This document shows, in pieces, positions 25,139 through 33,669 of a stretch of DNA of 64,000 nt. The notes below the pieces were generated by a model that saw nothing but the letters and a program-made list of their open reading frames with translations, did not search any database and was not told the DNA's origin. This DNA comes from an uncultured Oscillibacter sp. (GTDB taxonomy: Bacteria > Bacillota > Clostridia > Oscillospirales > Oscillospiraceae). The first letter of the stretch is position 1; each line of letters opens with the position of its first letter. Made by a program: the position numbers and the translations under genes. The stretch lies in assembly GCA_910588005.1 (NCBI GenBank), contig CAJUQM010000004.1, forward strand, positions 1-64,000, written 5' to 3'.

Positions 25139-26641
25139 TCAGTTTAACTCTCCTCCCCAGGCCGCTTTCATAATATCTTCGGAGTTGAAGTGCTCGGAGC
25201 CGCGCTCCACGTTGGCCATGACCCGGCCGCCCCGCATGACCACCACGTGGTCGCTCATGGCCAGGATCTCCGGCAGCTCCGAGGAGACCATAATCACACA
25301 CTTTCCGGCCTTTACCATGTCGTTCATCACACGGTATACCTCAATTTTGGCGCCCACGTCGATGCCGCGGGTGGGTTCGTCGAAGATGAAGATATCGGCG
25401 TCGATATTCATCCACTTTCCGATGACCACCTTCTGCTGGTTGCCGCCGGAGAGCTGGGCCGTAACCTCGTTCAAGGAGGGCGTCTTGATCTTCAGCGCCT
25501 CCACATTCGAATGGCCCGACTCCTCAATCTTTGCCTTGTTCAGGAAAGGCCCCTTGCTAAACCCCTTCATATTCGCCAGGATCAGATTGGTACGCACGTC
25601 CAGGGAGAGTACCAGTCCCTGTCCCTTCCGGTCCTCCGTTAAAAAGGCGATCTTCCTGCGGATAGCGTCCTTGGGCGTCTTGATGGTCACCTTTTCACCT
25701 TTGACGTAGATCTCGCCGCTGTCCAGCTTGTCGGCGCCGAAGACAGCCCGCATGGTCTCCGTCCGTCCGGCGCCCACCAGGCCGGCAAAGCCGGTGATCT
25801 GTCCGGCGTGGGCCTGGAAGGAGACATCGTGGAGCACGCCGGCCTCGTTGAGGTTCCGGGCCTCCAGCCACACGTCGCCCTTGGTTCCAAACTCCTTGGG
25901 ATAGAGGTTGTCCAGAGTCCGGCCCACCATTGCGGTGATCAAAGAGTCCTCCGTGAGGTTGCAGGTATCCTCGGTGATGATATGCTCGCCGTCCCGCATC
26001 ACGGTGACGCGGTCGCAGAGTTCAAAGAGTTCCTCCAGCTTGTGGGAGACGAAGAGAATGGCCACGCCCTTGGCCTTCAGGTTCCGGACCGTCTCCATCA
26101 GCTGTGCGATCTCCTCCTTGCCCAGGGAGGAGGTGGGTTCATCCATGATGATGAGCTTGGCGTCCAGGGAGACGGCCTTGGCGATCTCCACCATCTGCTG
26201 CTGGCCCACGCCCAGCTTGCCGCACTCCATATGAACGTCAATCTCAGGGTGGCCCAGGGACTTCAGCGCCTCCTCGGCCTCCCGGTGCATCCGGGGATAG
26301 TCCAGCAGGACGCCCTTTTTAACGGCGCGCCCCATAAACACATTGTCCGTCACAGGGAGCTGCTTGACAATGTTCAGCTCCTGATAGACGCAGGCAATGC
26401 CCGCCTCCCGTGACTGGACAGGATTCCTGAACACCCGCTTCTCCCCGTCCACGAAGATCTCGCCCTCCTCGGGGCTATGTACGCCGGTGAGCACCTTGAT
26501 CAATGTGGACTTGCCCGCGCCGTTCTCACCGATCAGACCGTGGATCTCCCCGGGCCTGATACCGATGGACATATTCTTCAAAGCGATGACGCCAGGGAAA
26601 CGTTTGGTAATACTTTTCAGTTCGACGACGTATTCGCCCAT
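25139..26641 (-). CDS. CUT2 sugar ABC transporter ATPase (RbsA-like)
   Basis: A 500-residue tandem ABC ATPase. The first half has Walker A GENGAGKST, the signature LGVGQQQMVEIAKAV and Walker B LIIMDEPTSS. The second half has the degenerate Walker A GLVGAGRTE typical of RbsA/MglA, the signature LSGGNQQKVVIGKW and IFIFDEPTRGID. The ATG at 26641 has GAGGTAG upstream; the longer frame to 26773 lacks a start signal and crosses an intercistronic hairpin. Confidence 0.94.
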   Translation of the reverse strand: MGEYVVELKSITKRFPGVIALKNMSIGIRPGEIHGLIGENGAGKSTLIKVLTGVHSPEEGEIFVDGEKRVFRNPVQSREAGIACVYQELNIVKQLPVTDNVFMGRAVKKGVLLDYPRMHREAEEALKSLGHPEIDVHMECGKLGVGQQQMVEIAKAVSLDAKLIIMDEPTSSLGKEEIAQLMETVRNLKAKGVAILFVSHKLEELFELCDRVTVMRDGEHIITEDTCNLTEDSLITAMVGRTLDNLYPKEFGTKGDVWLEARNLNEAGVLHDVSFQAHAGQITGFAGLVGAGRTETMRAVFGADKLDSGEIYVKGEKVTIKTPKDAIRRKIAFLTEDRKGQGLVLSLDVRTNLILANMKGFSKGPFLNKAKIEESGHSNVEALKIKTPSLNEVTAQLSGGNQQKVVIGKWMNIDADIFIFDEPTRGIDVGAKIEVYRVMNDMVKAGKCVIMVSSELPEILAMSDHVVVMRGGRVMANVERGSEHFNSEDIMKAAWGGELN

Positions 26642-26748
26642 GAAACTACCTCGATTCTCTATTCCAGATTTCTCTCGGACCCTGTTCCGGTCCTTCCGCG
26701 CGGCCGCGCTCCGGCCCGCCGAAGGTTCGGAACAGGCCCCAAAGTCCG

Positions 26749-26785
26749 CCGGAGGACGGGGCGGATCAACCACCCCGCCCTCCGG
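26749..26785 (-). other. Intercistronic hairpin between binding protein and ATPase
   Basis: An imperfect 16-bp GC-rich stem with a five-base loop lies in the 169-base gap after the binding-protein gene. Such hairpins commonly stabilise or partly terminate transcripts, so that the binding protein is made in excess over the ATPase and permease. Confidence 0.6.
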
Positions 26786-26810
26786 ATGTTTACGGGATTC
26801 TGTTGGGAAC

Positions 26811-27821
26811 TCAGCCCTTCATAGAGGCCAGATTGTCCAGGTAGGCCTGGCCGTTCTCGGCGGTGACTACCTGCACGGGGGCGTTGATGACCTCATCCAC
26901 GCTCTCGCCCTTGACGGCCTTCACGGCGGCTTCCACCACCTGATAGCCCATCTCATAGGGCTGCTGGGCCACGGTGGCCTTCACCAGCTCGCCGTCCATG
27001 ATCAGCTTCACGGCGGACTCGTTGCCATCGAAGCCCACAATGATGATGTCGTTGACACCGGCGGACTTGCAGGCGTTCATGGCGCCGATGGCGGTATCGT
27101 CATTGTGGCAGAGAACGATGTTGATCTGGCCGGGATAGGCGTTCAGCAGGTCCTCCATCGTCTTGGTGGCGCCGTCGGTGGTGTTCTGGCCGGACAGAGC
27201 GGCAAGGACCTCCACACCGGCCTCGGAGCAGGCGGCCTCATAGCCCTCACGGCGCATGTTGGAGGTGTTGTCGCCCTCCTGGCCGTAGATGACGACGGCC
27301 TTGGCGCCCTCGCCGGCCTGCTGGGCGGCCCACAGACCGCCTTCCTTGGCGGCGTCCACATTGGATGTACCCACGAAGCAGGTCTGGCCGTCGATGCCCA
27401 CGTTGGTGTCTACCGCCAGAACAGGGATGCTCTGGTCAATGGCGGACTGGAGCGCGGCGATGGCAGCGCCGGCATCGTTGGGTGCGCAGACAATAGCGTC
27501 ACAGCCGGCGCCGATCTGCTGCTCGATCATGGAGACCTGGCCCTCGATGTCGCTCTCAGCGCCGGGACCCACCACGGTGACCTTCACGCCCAGGTCAGCG
27601 GCGGCGGCGTCACAGCCGGTCTTCACATAGCCCCAGTACTCGGAGGCCAGGGTCTTGAGAACGACGGCAACCTCGATGTCGCCGTCGGCAGGAGCGGTAC
27701 CGCCCTGGCTGGGCTGCGGCTCTGCGGTGCCGCCGTCATTGGCGGGGGCATCTTTACCGCCGCAGGCGGCCAGAGACAAGACCATAGCCAGAGTCAGGAT
27801 CAGTGCGAAAAACTTCTTCAT
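26811..27821 (-). CDS. Sugar-binding lipoprotein of the CUT2 importer
   Basis: A 336-residue periplasmic-binding-fold lipoprotein: signal peptide with lipobox LSLAAC (Cys about residue 20), then a Pro/Gly/Ala linker, then a type-I binding domain (Peripla_BP_4, RbsB-like) from about residue 48. Motifs include the hinge segments AIVCAPNDAGAAIAAL and VLCHNDDTAIGAMNA. It is the first gene of the binding protein-ATPase-permease operon. Ribose-, galactose- and nucleoside-like ligands all remain possible. Confidence 0.93.
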   Translation of the reverse strand: MKKFFALILTLAMVLSLAACGGKDAPANDGGTAEPQPSQGGTAPADGDIEVAVVLKTLASEYWGYVKTGCDAAAADLGVKVTVVGPGAESDIEGQVSMIEQQIGAGCDAIVCAPNDAGAAIAALQSAIDQSIPVLAVDTNVGIDGQTCFVGTSNVDAAKEGGLWAAQQAGEGAKAVVIYGQEGDNTSNMRREGYEAACSEAGVEVLAALSGQNTTDGATKTMEDLLNAYPGQINIVLCHNDDTAIGAMNACKSAGVNDIIIVGFDGNESAVKLIMDGELVKATVAQQPYEMGYQVVEAAVKAVKGESVDEVINAPVQVVTAENGQAYLDNLASMKG

Positions 27822-28006
27822 GCTTCTTTTCTCCTTTTTATTTCACTTTTACCCCGGCGCCGTTTGGAGAGCGGTTTCAGGCGAGTCCCCGGCCCCGGTA
27901 TGCCCCGCGATTTATGTATAGTGCAGAGCATACATGGGATATGCCAAAAAGAGATTCCAAACCCAAAATTCCACCACCCAAAAGCAAGCCGACGAATGCA
28001 GTCAGC

Positions 28007-28035
28007 ATTCTAGCATGGAATTCTGTTAACGTCAA
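28007..28035 (-). promoter_or_regulatory. Sigma-A promoter of the sugar ABC operon
   Basis: Minus-strand TTGACG (28030-28035), 17-base spacer, TAGAAT (28007-28012). Five of six bases match consensus in each box. Confidence 0.8.
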
Positions 28036-28363
28036 CCGGCCCTCATAAAAACCGTTATTTTCTAAGAAAAAATTCAGTCTGTTTTGTAAATAATACATAA
28101 ACCAATTTTTGAGATTTTTACACCTCCTTAAAGCTGCAGCGAAAGGCCGCCGTCAAAGCGGTGTCCTGATCTCTCATCGCTATTCCATGCGAGAGCAGCA
28201 GTTTCCAGTTTTTCCCATCTATCGGCTGCCTGTTCCTCCACATGGCGGGCCGTTTGATTTATTTTAGTGCCGGCAAATCCTGCGGCGCAAACTTTTTTAT
28301 TTTTTCTATAAAATTATCGCAGAAAACGGAATATTATTCACATTCTGCAACACCGCGTTTCTC

Positions 28364-28392
28364 TTGCAAATTTTGGCCCAATGTGATACATT
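28364..28392 (+). promoter_or_regulatory. Candidate promoter of prfC
   Basis: TTGCAA (28364-28369), 17 bases, TACATT (28387-28392), with a leader of about 100 bases that includes a hairpin. Confidence 0.5.
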
Positions 28393-28437
28393 AAATAAGT
28401 TATATGTCCTTCCCGGGCGGCCAATCCCACGGCTGCC

Positions 28438-28458
28438 GCACCGCCGGAACGGCGGTGC
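28438..28458 (+). other. Leader hairpin upstream of prfC
   Basis: GCACCGCCG and its complement with a GAA loop, 43 bases before the prfC start. No T-run follows, so its role (stability or control) is unclear. Confidence 0.5.
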
Positions 28459-28501
28459 TTCCCCATCATTTTATCAGCGCCCTTCGGCGCATGGAGGTAC
28501 T

Positions 28502-30082
28502 ATGTCTGACTACCGCTCTGAAATCTCCCGGCGGCGCACTTTCGCCATCATCTCCCACCCGGACGCCGGCAAAACCACGCTGACGGAGAAATTCCTTCTC
28601 TACGGCGGGGCAATCGCCCAGGCCGGAGAGGTCAAGGGCAAGCGCGCCCGGGCCGCCACCAGCGACTGGATGGAGATTGAAAAACAGCGGGGCATCTCTG
28701 TCACCAGTTCCGTCATGCAGTTTCAGCACGGGGGCTTTTGCATCAATATTCTGGACACCCCCGGCCACCAGGACTTCTCCGAGGACACTTACCGCACTCT
28801 CATGGCGGCGGACTCCGCCGTGATGGTCATCGACGGAGCCAAGGGCGTGGAACCCCAGACGCGGAAGCTCTTCAAGGTCTGCGCCCTGCGGAAGATCCCC
28901 ATCTTCACCTTCATCAACAAGATGGACCGGGAGACCCGGGACCCGCTGGAGCTGTGCGAGGAAGTGGAGCGGGAACTGGGCATCGGCACCTACGCCGTCA
29001 ACTGGCCCATCGGCTGCGGGAAAGAGTTTCAAGGCGTTTATGACCGGGAAAAGGGGCGGATTCTCTTTTTCACCGGCGAGGGCCACGCCAAAAAAGCCAC
29101 CGCCACGGAGGTTGCCCTGGAGGACCCCCAGCTGGAAGATCTGATCGGTCCCCAACGGGCCGCCGCCCTGCGGGATGAGGTGGAGCTGCTGGGGGCCGGA
29201 CGGGAGTTTGACATGGAGTCCGTACGGAGCGGCGCCCTCTCCCCGGTGTTCTTCGGCTCCGCCCTCACCAATTTCGGAGTGGAACCCTTTTTGGAGGAGT
29301 TTCTCCGGATGACCACCGCCCCCTTGAGCCGGGTATCCGACCAGGGCGAAGTGGACGCGTTTTCAGAGGATTTCTCCGCCTTTGTCTTCAAGATTCAGGC
29401 CAATATGAACAAGGCCCACCGGGACCGGCTGGCCTTTATGCGCATCTGCTCCGGCAGGTTCCAGCGGGATACGGAGTACTTCCATGTCCAGAGCGGAAAA
29501 AAGCTGCGCCTCAGCCAGCCCCAGCAGATGATGGCCGCGGAGCGGGAAATCGTGGAGGAGGCCTACGCCGGCGATATCATCGGCGTGTTCGATCCCGGAC
29601 TTTTCTCCATTGGAGACACGATCACCGTACCCGGAAAGAAGTTTCGCTACTCCGGCATCCCCACCTTTGAGCCGGAGCACTTCATGCGGGTCAGTCCCAA
29701 GGACACCATGAAGCGCAAGCAGTTTATCAAGGGTACGGAGCAAATCGCCCAGGAGGGCGCCATCCAGATCTTCAAGCTTCCCGGCGCGGGCATGGAGGAG
29801 GTTGTGGTCGGCGTGGTGGGCACGCTGCAATTCGACGTGTTCCAGTACCGGATGAAGTCCGAGTATGGCGTGGAGCTGTATATGACCGGCCTGCCCTACG
29901 ACCATCTGCGCCTCATCGCCGCGTGCCCCTGCAAACCGGAGGACCTGGTGCTCTGTACCGGTTCCGCCATTCTGGAGGATTTCCGCGGCCGGCTGCTGGT
30001 GGCCTTCGGCGGCGAGTGGAGCGTGGGTTTCCTCACAAAGCACAACCCCGGTCTGGTCTTGGCCGAATCCCTGTCGGTGTAA
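28502..30082 (+). CDS. prfC: Peptide chain release factor 3
   Basis: A 526-residue translational GTPase that recycles RF1/RF2 after termination. G1 SHPDAGKTTLTEKF, switch II DTPGHQDFSEDTYR and G4 NKMDR are in the N-terminal domain. Further family sequence includes DWMEIEKQRGISVTSS (switch I) and the C-terminal LYMTGLPYDHLRLIA. The start ATG at 28502 has GGAGG six bases upstream; the frame extends to 28364 without a start signal. Its TAA abuts the ATG of the response-regulator gene with no gap, so the two are probably co-transcribed. Confidence 0.97.
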   Translation: MSDYRSEISRRRTFAIISHPDAGKTTLTEKFLLYGGAIAQAGEVKGKRARAATSDWMEIEKQRGISVTSSVMQFQHGGFCINILDTPGHQDFSEDTYRTLMAADSAVMVIDGAKGVEPQTRKLFKVCALRKIPIFTFINKMDRETRDPLELCEEVERELGIGTYAVNWPIGCGKEFQGVYDREKGRILFFTGEGHAKKATATEVALEDPQLEDLIGPQRAAALRDEVELLGAGREFDMESVRSGALSPVFFGSALTNFGVEPFLEEFLRMTTAPLSRVSDQGEVDAFSEDFSAFVFKIQANMNKAHRDRLAFMRICSGRFQRDTEYFHVQSGKKLRLSQPQQMMAAEREIVEEAYAGDIIGVFDPGLFSIGDTITVPGKKFRYSGIPTFEPEHFMRVSPKDTMKRKQFIKGTEQIAQEGAIQIFKLPGAGMEEVVVGVVGTLQFDVFQYRMKSEYGVELYMTGLPYDHLRLIAACPCKPEDLVLCTGSAILEDFRGRLLVAFGGEWSVGFLTKHNPGLVLAESLSV

Positions 30083-30796
30083 ATGCCGATGCGCCATCTT
30101 CTGATTGTAGAGGACGACCGCGCCCTGGGGGACGGCGTCCGGCTGGCCCTGCAGCATCCGGATCTGGAAGCCGTTCTCTGCCGCTCCCTGGCAGAAGCCC
30201 GGACAGCCCTGGAATCCCGGACCTTCGACCTGCTGATTTTGGATGTGGGACTGCCGGACGGCAGCGGACTGGATCTGCTGCGGCAGATCCGGCAGACCTC
30301 CGCCCTGCCGGTAATCCTCCTCACCGCCAACGACATGGAGACGGATATTGTGGCCGGGCTGGAATCCGGCGCGGACGACTATATCACCAAGCCCTTTTCC
30401 CTGGCGGTGCTGCGGGCCAGGGTCAATACGCAGCTGCGCCGGAGCGAAACCGTCTCTCCCCCGGCAGAGCACCTGGAGCTGGGTCCCTTCCTTTTTGACT
30501 TTGGCCGGATGGACTTCCGAAAAAACGGCGCTCCGATAGAGCTGAGCAAGACGGAGCAAAAGCTCCTGCGGCTGCTGGTGGAAAACCGGGGCCGCACGTT
30601 AACCCGCTCTGTCCTAGTGGACCGGATCTGGACCGACGGCGCAGAGTATGTGGATGAAAACGCCTTGTCCGTGACGGTGAAACGGCTGCGGGGCAAGCTG
30701 GAGGACTCCCCCTCCAAACCACAGTATCTCAAGACGGTCTACGGCCTCGGGTACACGTGGACGGTTTCCGGCCCCTCCGAAAAATTGGTATTATAA
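30083..30796 (+). CDS. OmpR/PhoB-family response regulator
   Basis: A 237-residue regulator: a receiver domain with acidic pair ED-D near residues 10-12, phosphoacceptor Asp in LLILDVGLPDG (about residue 54) and Lys in ITKPF (about residue 103). A winged-helix DNA-binding domain follows (about 135-230, ELSKTEQKLLRLLVENRG, ending YGLGYTW). It starts on the base after the prfC stop and has no separate ribosome site except within prfC's end, suggesting translational coupling. It pairs with the histidine kinase 18 bases downstream. Confidence 0.93.
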   Translation: MPMRHLLIVEDDRALGDGVRLALQHPDLEAVLCRSLAEARTALESRTFDLLILDVGLPDGSGLDLLRQIRQTSALPVILLTANDMETDIVAGLESGADDYITKPFSLAVLRARVNTQLRRSETVSPPAEHLELGPFLFDFGRMDFRKNGAPIELSKTEQKLLRLLVENRGRTLTRSVLVDRIWTDGAEYVDENALSVTVKRLRGKLEDSPSKPQYLKTVYGLGYTWTVSGPSEKLVL

Positions 30797-30813
30797 CAAC
30801 TCTTTTGTAGACT

Positions 30814-31749
30814 ATGTTGGATTTTTTACCGGTACTTTCTCTTTTCCCACTTCTGCTGGCAGCCGCTTTGGTCCTGTGGAACCGCCTCCGCCTGCACCGC
30901 GTTTTCAAGCGCTTTGACAGCATGCTGGACAACGCCATAGGGGGCGAGTTTCAAGAGGAGGTCTTTGACGAGAGCCGCCTCTCCGCCGTGGAGTCAAAAC
31001 TGTCCCGCTATCTAGCTGCCTCCACCGCTGCCGCCCGGAGCTTGCAGGAGGAGCGGGATCAAATCAAATCCCTGATCGCCGACATCTCCCATCAGACCAA
31101 GACCCCCATCGCCAATGTGGTGCTGTACGCCCAGCTTTTGGATGAGCAGCCTCTTCCGCCAGAGGCCAGGAACTATCTCGCCGCGCTGGAGAGTCAGACG
31201 GAAAAACTCCAAACCCTCATCGAAGCGCTGATCAAGACCTCCCGTCTGGAATCCGGCATTCTGGCCCTGTCCCCCCGGCCCGCGGCTCTCTTCCCGATAT
31301 TGGAGGGCTGTGCGGCCCAGTTCGCCCCCAGGGCGGCGGAAAAGGACATCGCCCTCTCCCTCATTCCAGCAGATAACGACGGCGCGGTGTTTGACCCCAA
31401 ATGGACGGCGGAAGCCGTCTGCAACCTGTTGGACAACGCGGTGAAATACACGCCCTCCGGCGGCAGCATCACTCTCCAGACCATTTCCTACGAGCTGTTC
31501 TGCCGGATTAACGTCACCGACACCGGCCCCGGAATTCCCGAGGCAGAGCAGTCCAAGATCTTTCAGCGGTTTTACCGCTCCAGCGCCGTGAAGGACGCCG
31601 AAGGCGTGGGGATCGGCCTGTATCTAACCCGGCAGATCGCCGAGGGCCAGGGTGGATATATCCGCGTCTTTTCCAAACCGGGAAGCGGGGCAAAATTCTC
31701 CCTATTCCTGCCCAAAACGCAAAACCTTCTCCCAGGACCCCGTCAATGA
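30814..31749 (+). CDS. Sensor histidine kinase
   Basis: A 311-residue kinase with a single short N-terminal membrane helix (about residues 3-22) and almost no extracellular domain. The HisKA helix has the phosphoacceptor His in LIADISHQTKTPIANV (about residue 95). The ATPase domain has N-box LLDNAVKYT, G1 DTGPGIP and G2 EGVGIGLYL. The lack of a sensory domain suggests it senses the membrane or a transporter, as in BceS-type kinases, but no ABC transporter is adjacent. A terminator overlaps its 3' end. Confidence 0.92.
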   Translation: MLDFLPVLSLFPLLLAAALVLWNRLRLHRVFKRFDSMLDNAIGGEFQEEVFDESRLSAVESKLSRYLAASTAAARSLQEERDQIKSLIADISHQTKTPIANVVLYAQLLDEQPLPPEARNYLAALESQTEKLQTLIEALIKTSRLESGILALSPRPAALFPILEGCAAQFAPRAAEKDIALSLIPADNDGAVFDPKWTAEAVCNLLDNAVKYTPSGGSITLQTISYELFCRINVTDTGPGIPEAEQSKIFQRFYRSSAVKDAEGVGIGLYLTRQIAEGQGGYIRVFSKPGSGAKFSLFLPKTQNLLPGPRQ

Positions 31750-31765
31750 CACGGGGTCCGTTTTC
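31735..31765 (+). terminator. Terminator of the prfC-two-component operon
   Basis: GGACCCCGT (31735-31743) pairs with ACGGGGTCC (31751-31759), then GTTTT. It overlaps the kinase stop codon. Confidence 0.8.
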
Positions 31766-31785
31766 TATTCTCTGCTAAAATATGG

Positions 31786-31814
31786 TGGACAACTGCCGGG
31801 TTTTAGGGTATACT
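31786..31814 (+). promoter_or_regulatory. Sigma-A promoter of ade
   Basis: TGGACA (31786-31791), 17-base spacer, TATACT (31809-31814); predicted start near 31821. Confidence 0.8.
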
Positions 31815-31822
31815 ACTGCAAA

Positions 31823-31867
31823 TGATATTATTTTGATTTATAAATACCATTAGCAAAAATAATATCA
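31823..31867 (+). promoter_or_regulatory. AT-rich inverted repeat in the ade leader
   Basis: TGATATTATTTT (31823-31834) is perfectly complementary to 31856-31867, with a 21-base spacer that contains the small palindrome ATTTATAAAT. It begins at the predicted transcription start, where a repressor operator or a regulatory RNA hairpin would act. It matches no purine riboswitch that I recognise. Confidence 0.55.
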
Positions 31868-31904
31868 AAGTCTATATTCTATATTTTATTGAAGGAGTGA
31901 TCCC

Positions 31905-33629
31905 ATGTCTGAGAGTTACGCGGGTAAGATCAACCGGAAATTGCTGAAAAAGCGCCGCATCATCGAAGCTGCCGCCGGACGGGAAGCTGCGGACCTGGTG
32001 CTGAAAAACGCCACCTATGTCAACGTATTCTCCAACCAGCTCTGTACCGCCGACATCGCCGTGGCGGAGGGACTCATCGTTGGCATGGGGGAGTACTCCG
32101 GCATGGCGGAGGTGGACTGCGCCGGAAAGATCGTCCTCCCCGGCTTCCTGGATGCCCATATCCATCTGGAGAGTTCCCTGGTCTCCCCCCGGGAGTTTGT
32201 GAAGGCGGTTCTCCCCCACGGCACCACCACCGTGATCACCGATCCCCATGAGATCGCCAACGTCATGGGAACCGACGGCATCGAGTATATGCTCCAGGCC
32301 ACGGAAAACCTGCCGGTGGACGTGCGGTTTATGCTGCCCTCCTGTGTCCCGGCCACACCCCTGGATGAGTCCGGCGCGGTGCTGGACTACCGCAGTCTGG
32401 ACTCCTTCTACGATCATCCCCGGGTCCAGGGCCTGGCGGAGATGATGAATTTTGTGGGAATCATCGCCGGAGACGACCAGCCGGTGGAGAAAATCGTGGC
32501 GGCCCAGGCCCACCACAAGAAGATTGACGGCCACGCCCCGGACCTCCGCGGCAATGATCTCAACGCCTACATCGCCGCCGGGGTATACTCCGACCACGAG
32601 TGTCACGACCTCCAGGACGCCCTGGCCAAGCTGGAGCGGGGCCAGTTCATCATGATCCGGGAAGGCACCGCCGCCCGAAACCTGGACGCCCTGGCTCCCC
32701 TGCTGTGTGACAAATATGCTGACCGGTGCATGTTCTGCACCGACGACAAGCACCCCAGCGACCTGCTGGAAAAGGGCCATATCGACTATATCGTAAAGCG
32801 CGCCATCGCCCTGGGAGCGGACCCCATCACCGCCGTGAAGGTCGCCTGTCACAACGCCGCCCGGTATTTCCTGCTGAACAACCGGGGGGCTATCGCCCCG
32901 GGCTATCTGGGGGATTTCGTGGTGATCGATAATTTCCAGGACTTCCGGATCGAGAAGGTCTTCAAAAAGGGCGTTCTAATGGTGGAAGACGGCACAATGC
33001 GGGATTTTCCCGCCCCGGAGATCGAACCCTATCTCACTAAGCGCGCCCACAGCACCTTCCACCTGGGGACCCTGACGGCGGAGGACTTTATGGACCACCG
33101 TCCCCGGGGCGTCATCGGCATGGTCAACGGGGAGATCACCACCGTGGACGCGGGGTACTCCGACCGCATCGATGCGGAATATGACATACTGAAAATCGCC
33201 GTGGTGGAACGGCACAAGAATACCCGCCACATCGGCATCGGTTTCCTCCAGGGCTATGGATTGAAGTCCGGCGCCGTGGCCACCTCGATCTCCCACGACT
33301 CCCACAACATCATCGTGGTGGGGACCAACGAGTCCGACATGGCCGCGGCGGTGAACCGGGTGGTGGACTTAAACGGCGGCATCGTAGTGTGGGACGGCGG
33401 CGCATCCGCCGCCGAGGTGCCCCTGGCCATTGCCGGCATCATGAGCGATGAGCCGCTGGAGGCCGTCAACGAGAAGCTGGAGGCCGCCAAGGAAAAAGCC
33501 CACGCCCTGGGCGTGGGGCAGGGGATCGACCCCTTTATGACCCTGAGCTTTATGGCCCTGCCGGTGATTCCCTCTCTGCGGATCACCACCCGGGGCGTGT
33601 TCGACGTCAACAGCCAGAGTTATGTGTAA
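31905..33629 (+). CDS. ade: Adenine deaminase
   Basis: A 574-residue amidohydrolase-superfamily enzyme converting adenine to hypoxanthine in purine salvage. Metal-ligand motifs are visible: DAHIHLESSLVSP (HxH plus Glu) near residue 85, GTTTVITDPHEIANV near 105, and FCTDDKHPSD near residue 280. The C-terminal half has the family's long domain (VATSISHDSHNIIVVGTNESDM). GAAGGAG lies about seven bases before the ATG. It is monocistronic: its own promoter, a leader inverted repeat and a perfect terminator flank it. Confidence 0.96.
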   Translation: MSESYAGKINRKLLKKRRIIEAAAGREAADLVLKNATYVNVFSNQLCTADIAVAEGLIVGMGEYSGMAEVDCAGKIVLPGFLDAHIHLESSLVSPREFVKAVLPHGTTTVITDPHEIANVMGTDGIEYMLQATENLPVDVRFMLPSCVPATPLDESGAVLDYRSLDSFYDHPRVQGLAEMMNFVGIIAGDDQPVEKIVAAQAHHKKIDGHAPDLRGNDLNAYIAAGVYSDHECHDLQDALAKLERGQFIMIREGTAARNLDALAPLLCDKYADRCMFCTDDKHPSDLLEKGHIDYIVKRAIALGADPITAVKVACHNAARYFLLNNRGAIAPGYLGDFVVIDNFQDFRIEKVFKKGVLMVEDGTMRDFPAPEIEPYLTKRAHSTFHLGTLTAEDFMDHRPRGVIGMVNGEITTVDAGYSDRIDAEYDILKIAVVERHKNTRHIGIGFLQGYGLKSGAVATSISHDSHNIIVVGTNESDMAAAVNRVVDLNGGIVVWDGGASAAEVPLAIAGIMSDEPLEAVNEKLEAAKEKAHALGVGQGIDPFMTLSFMALPVIPSLRITTRGVFDVNSQSYV

Positions 33630-33669
33630 GATAAACGCGGCCCCGGGGATCCCCGGGGCCGCGTTATCG
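33630..33669. terminator. Terminator of ade, shared with the convergent lipoprotein gene
   Basis: A GC-rich near-perfect palindrome of about 19 bp per arm, starting right after the ade stop and ending at the stop of the convergent gene, so it can serve both strands. Confidence 0.8.

Larger units (their letters stand above)
27822..28501. other. Divergent control region: sugar operon / prfC
   Basis: This 680-base gap contains a minus-strand promoter (28007-28035) with a leader of about 180 bases for the binding protein, and a plus-strand promoter and leader hairpin for prfC. The stretch 28036-28363 shows no gene. A 73-codon minus-strand frame at 27877-28098 has a hydrophobic middle but no ribosome site. 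No riboswitch class was recognised. Confidence 0.6.

Noticed and set aside
27877..28098. 73-codon minus-strand frame in the sugar-operon leader
   Set aside because: It has a hydrophobic stretch, but the ATG lies upstream of the predicted promoter start and no ribosome site precedes it.
31760..31904. Possible purine riboswitch before ade
   Set aside because: The leader is AT-rich with one inverted repeat but lacks the conserved three-way-junction elements of purine riboswitches.
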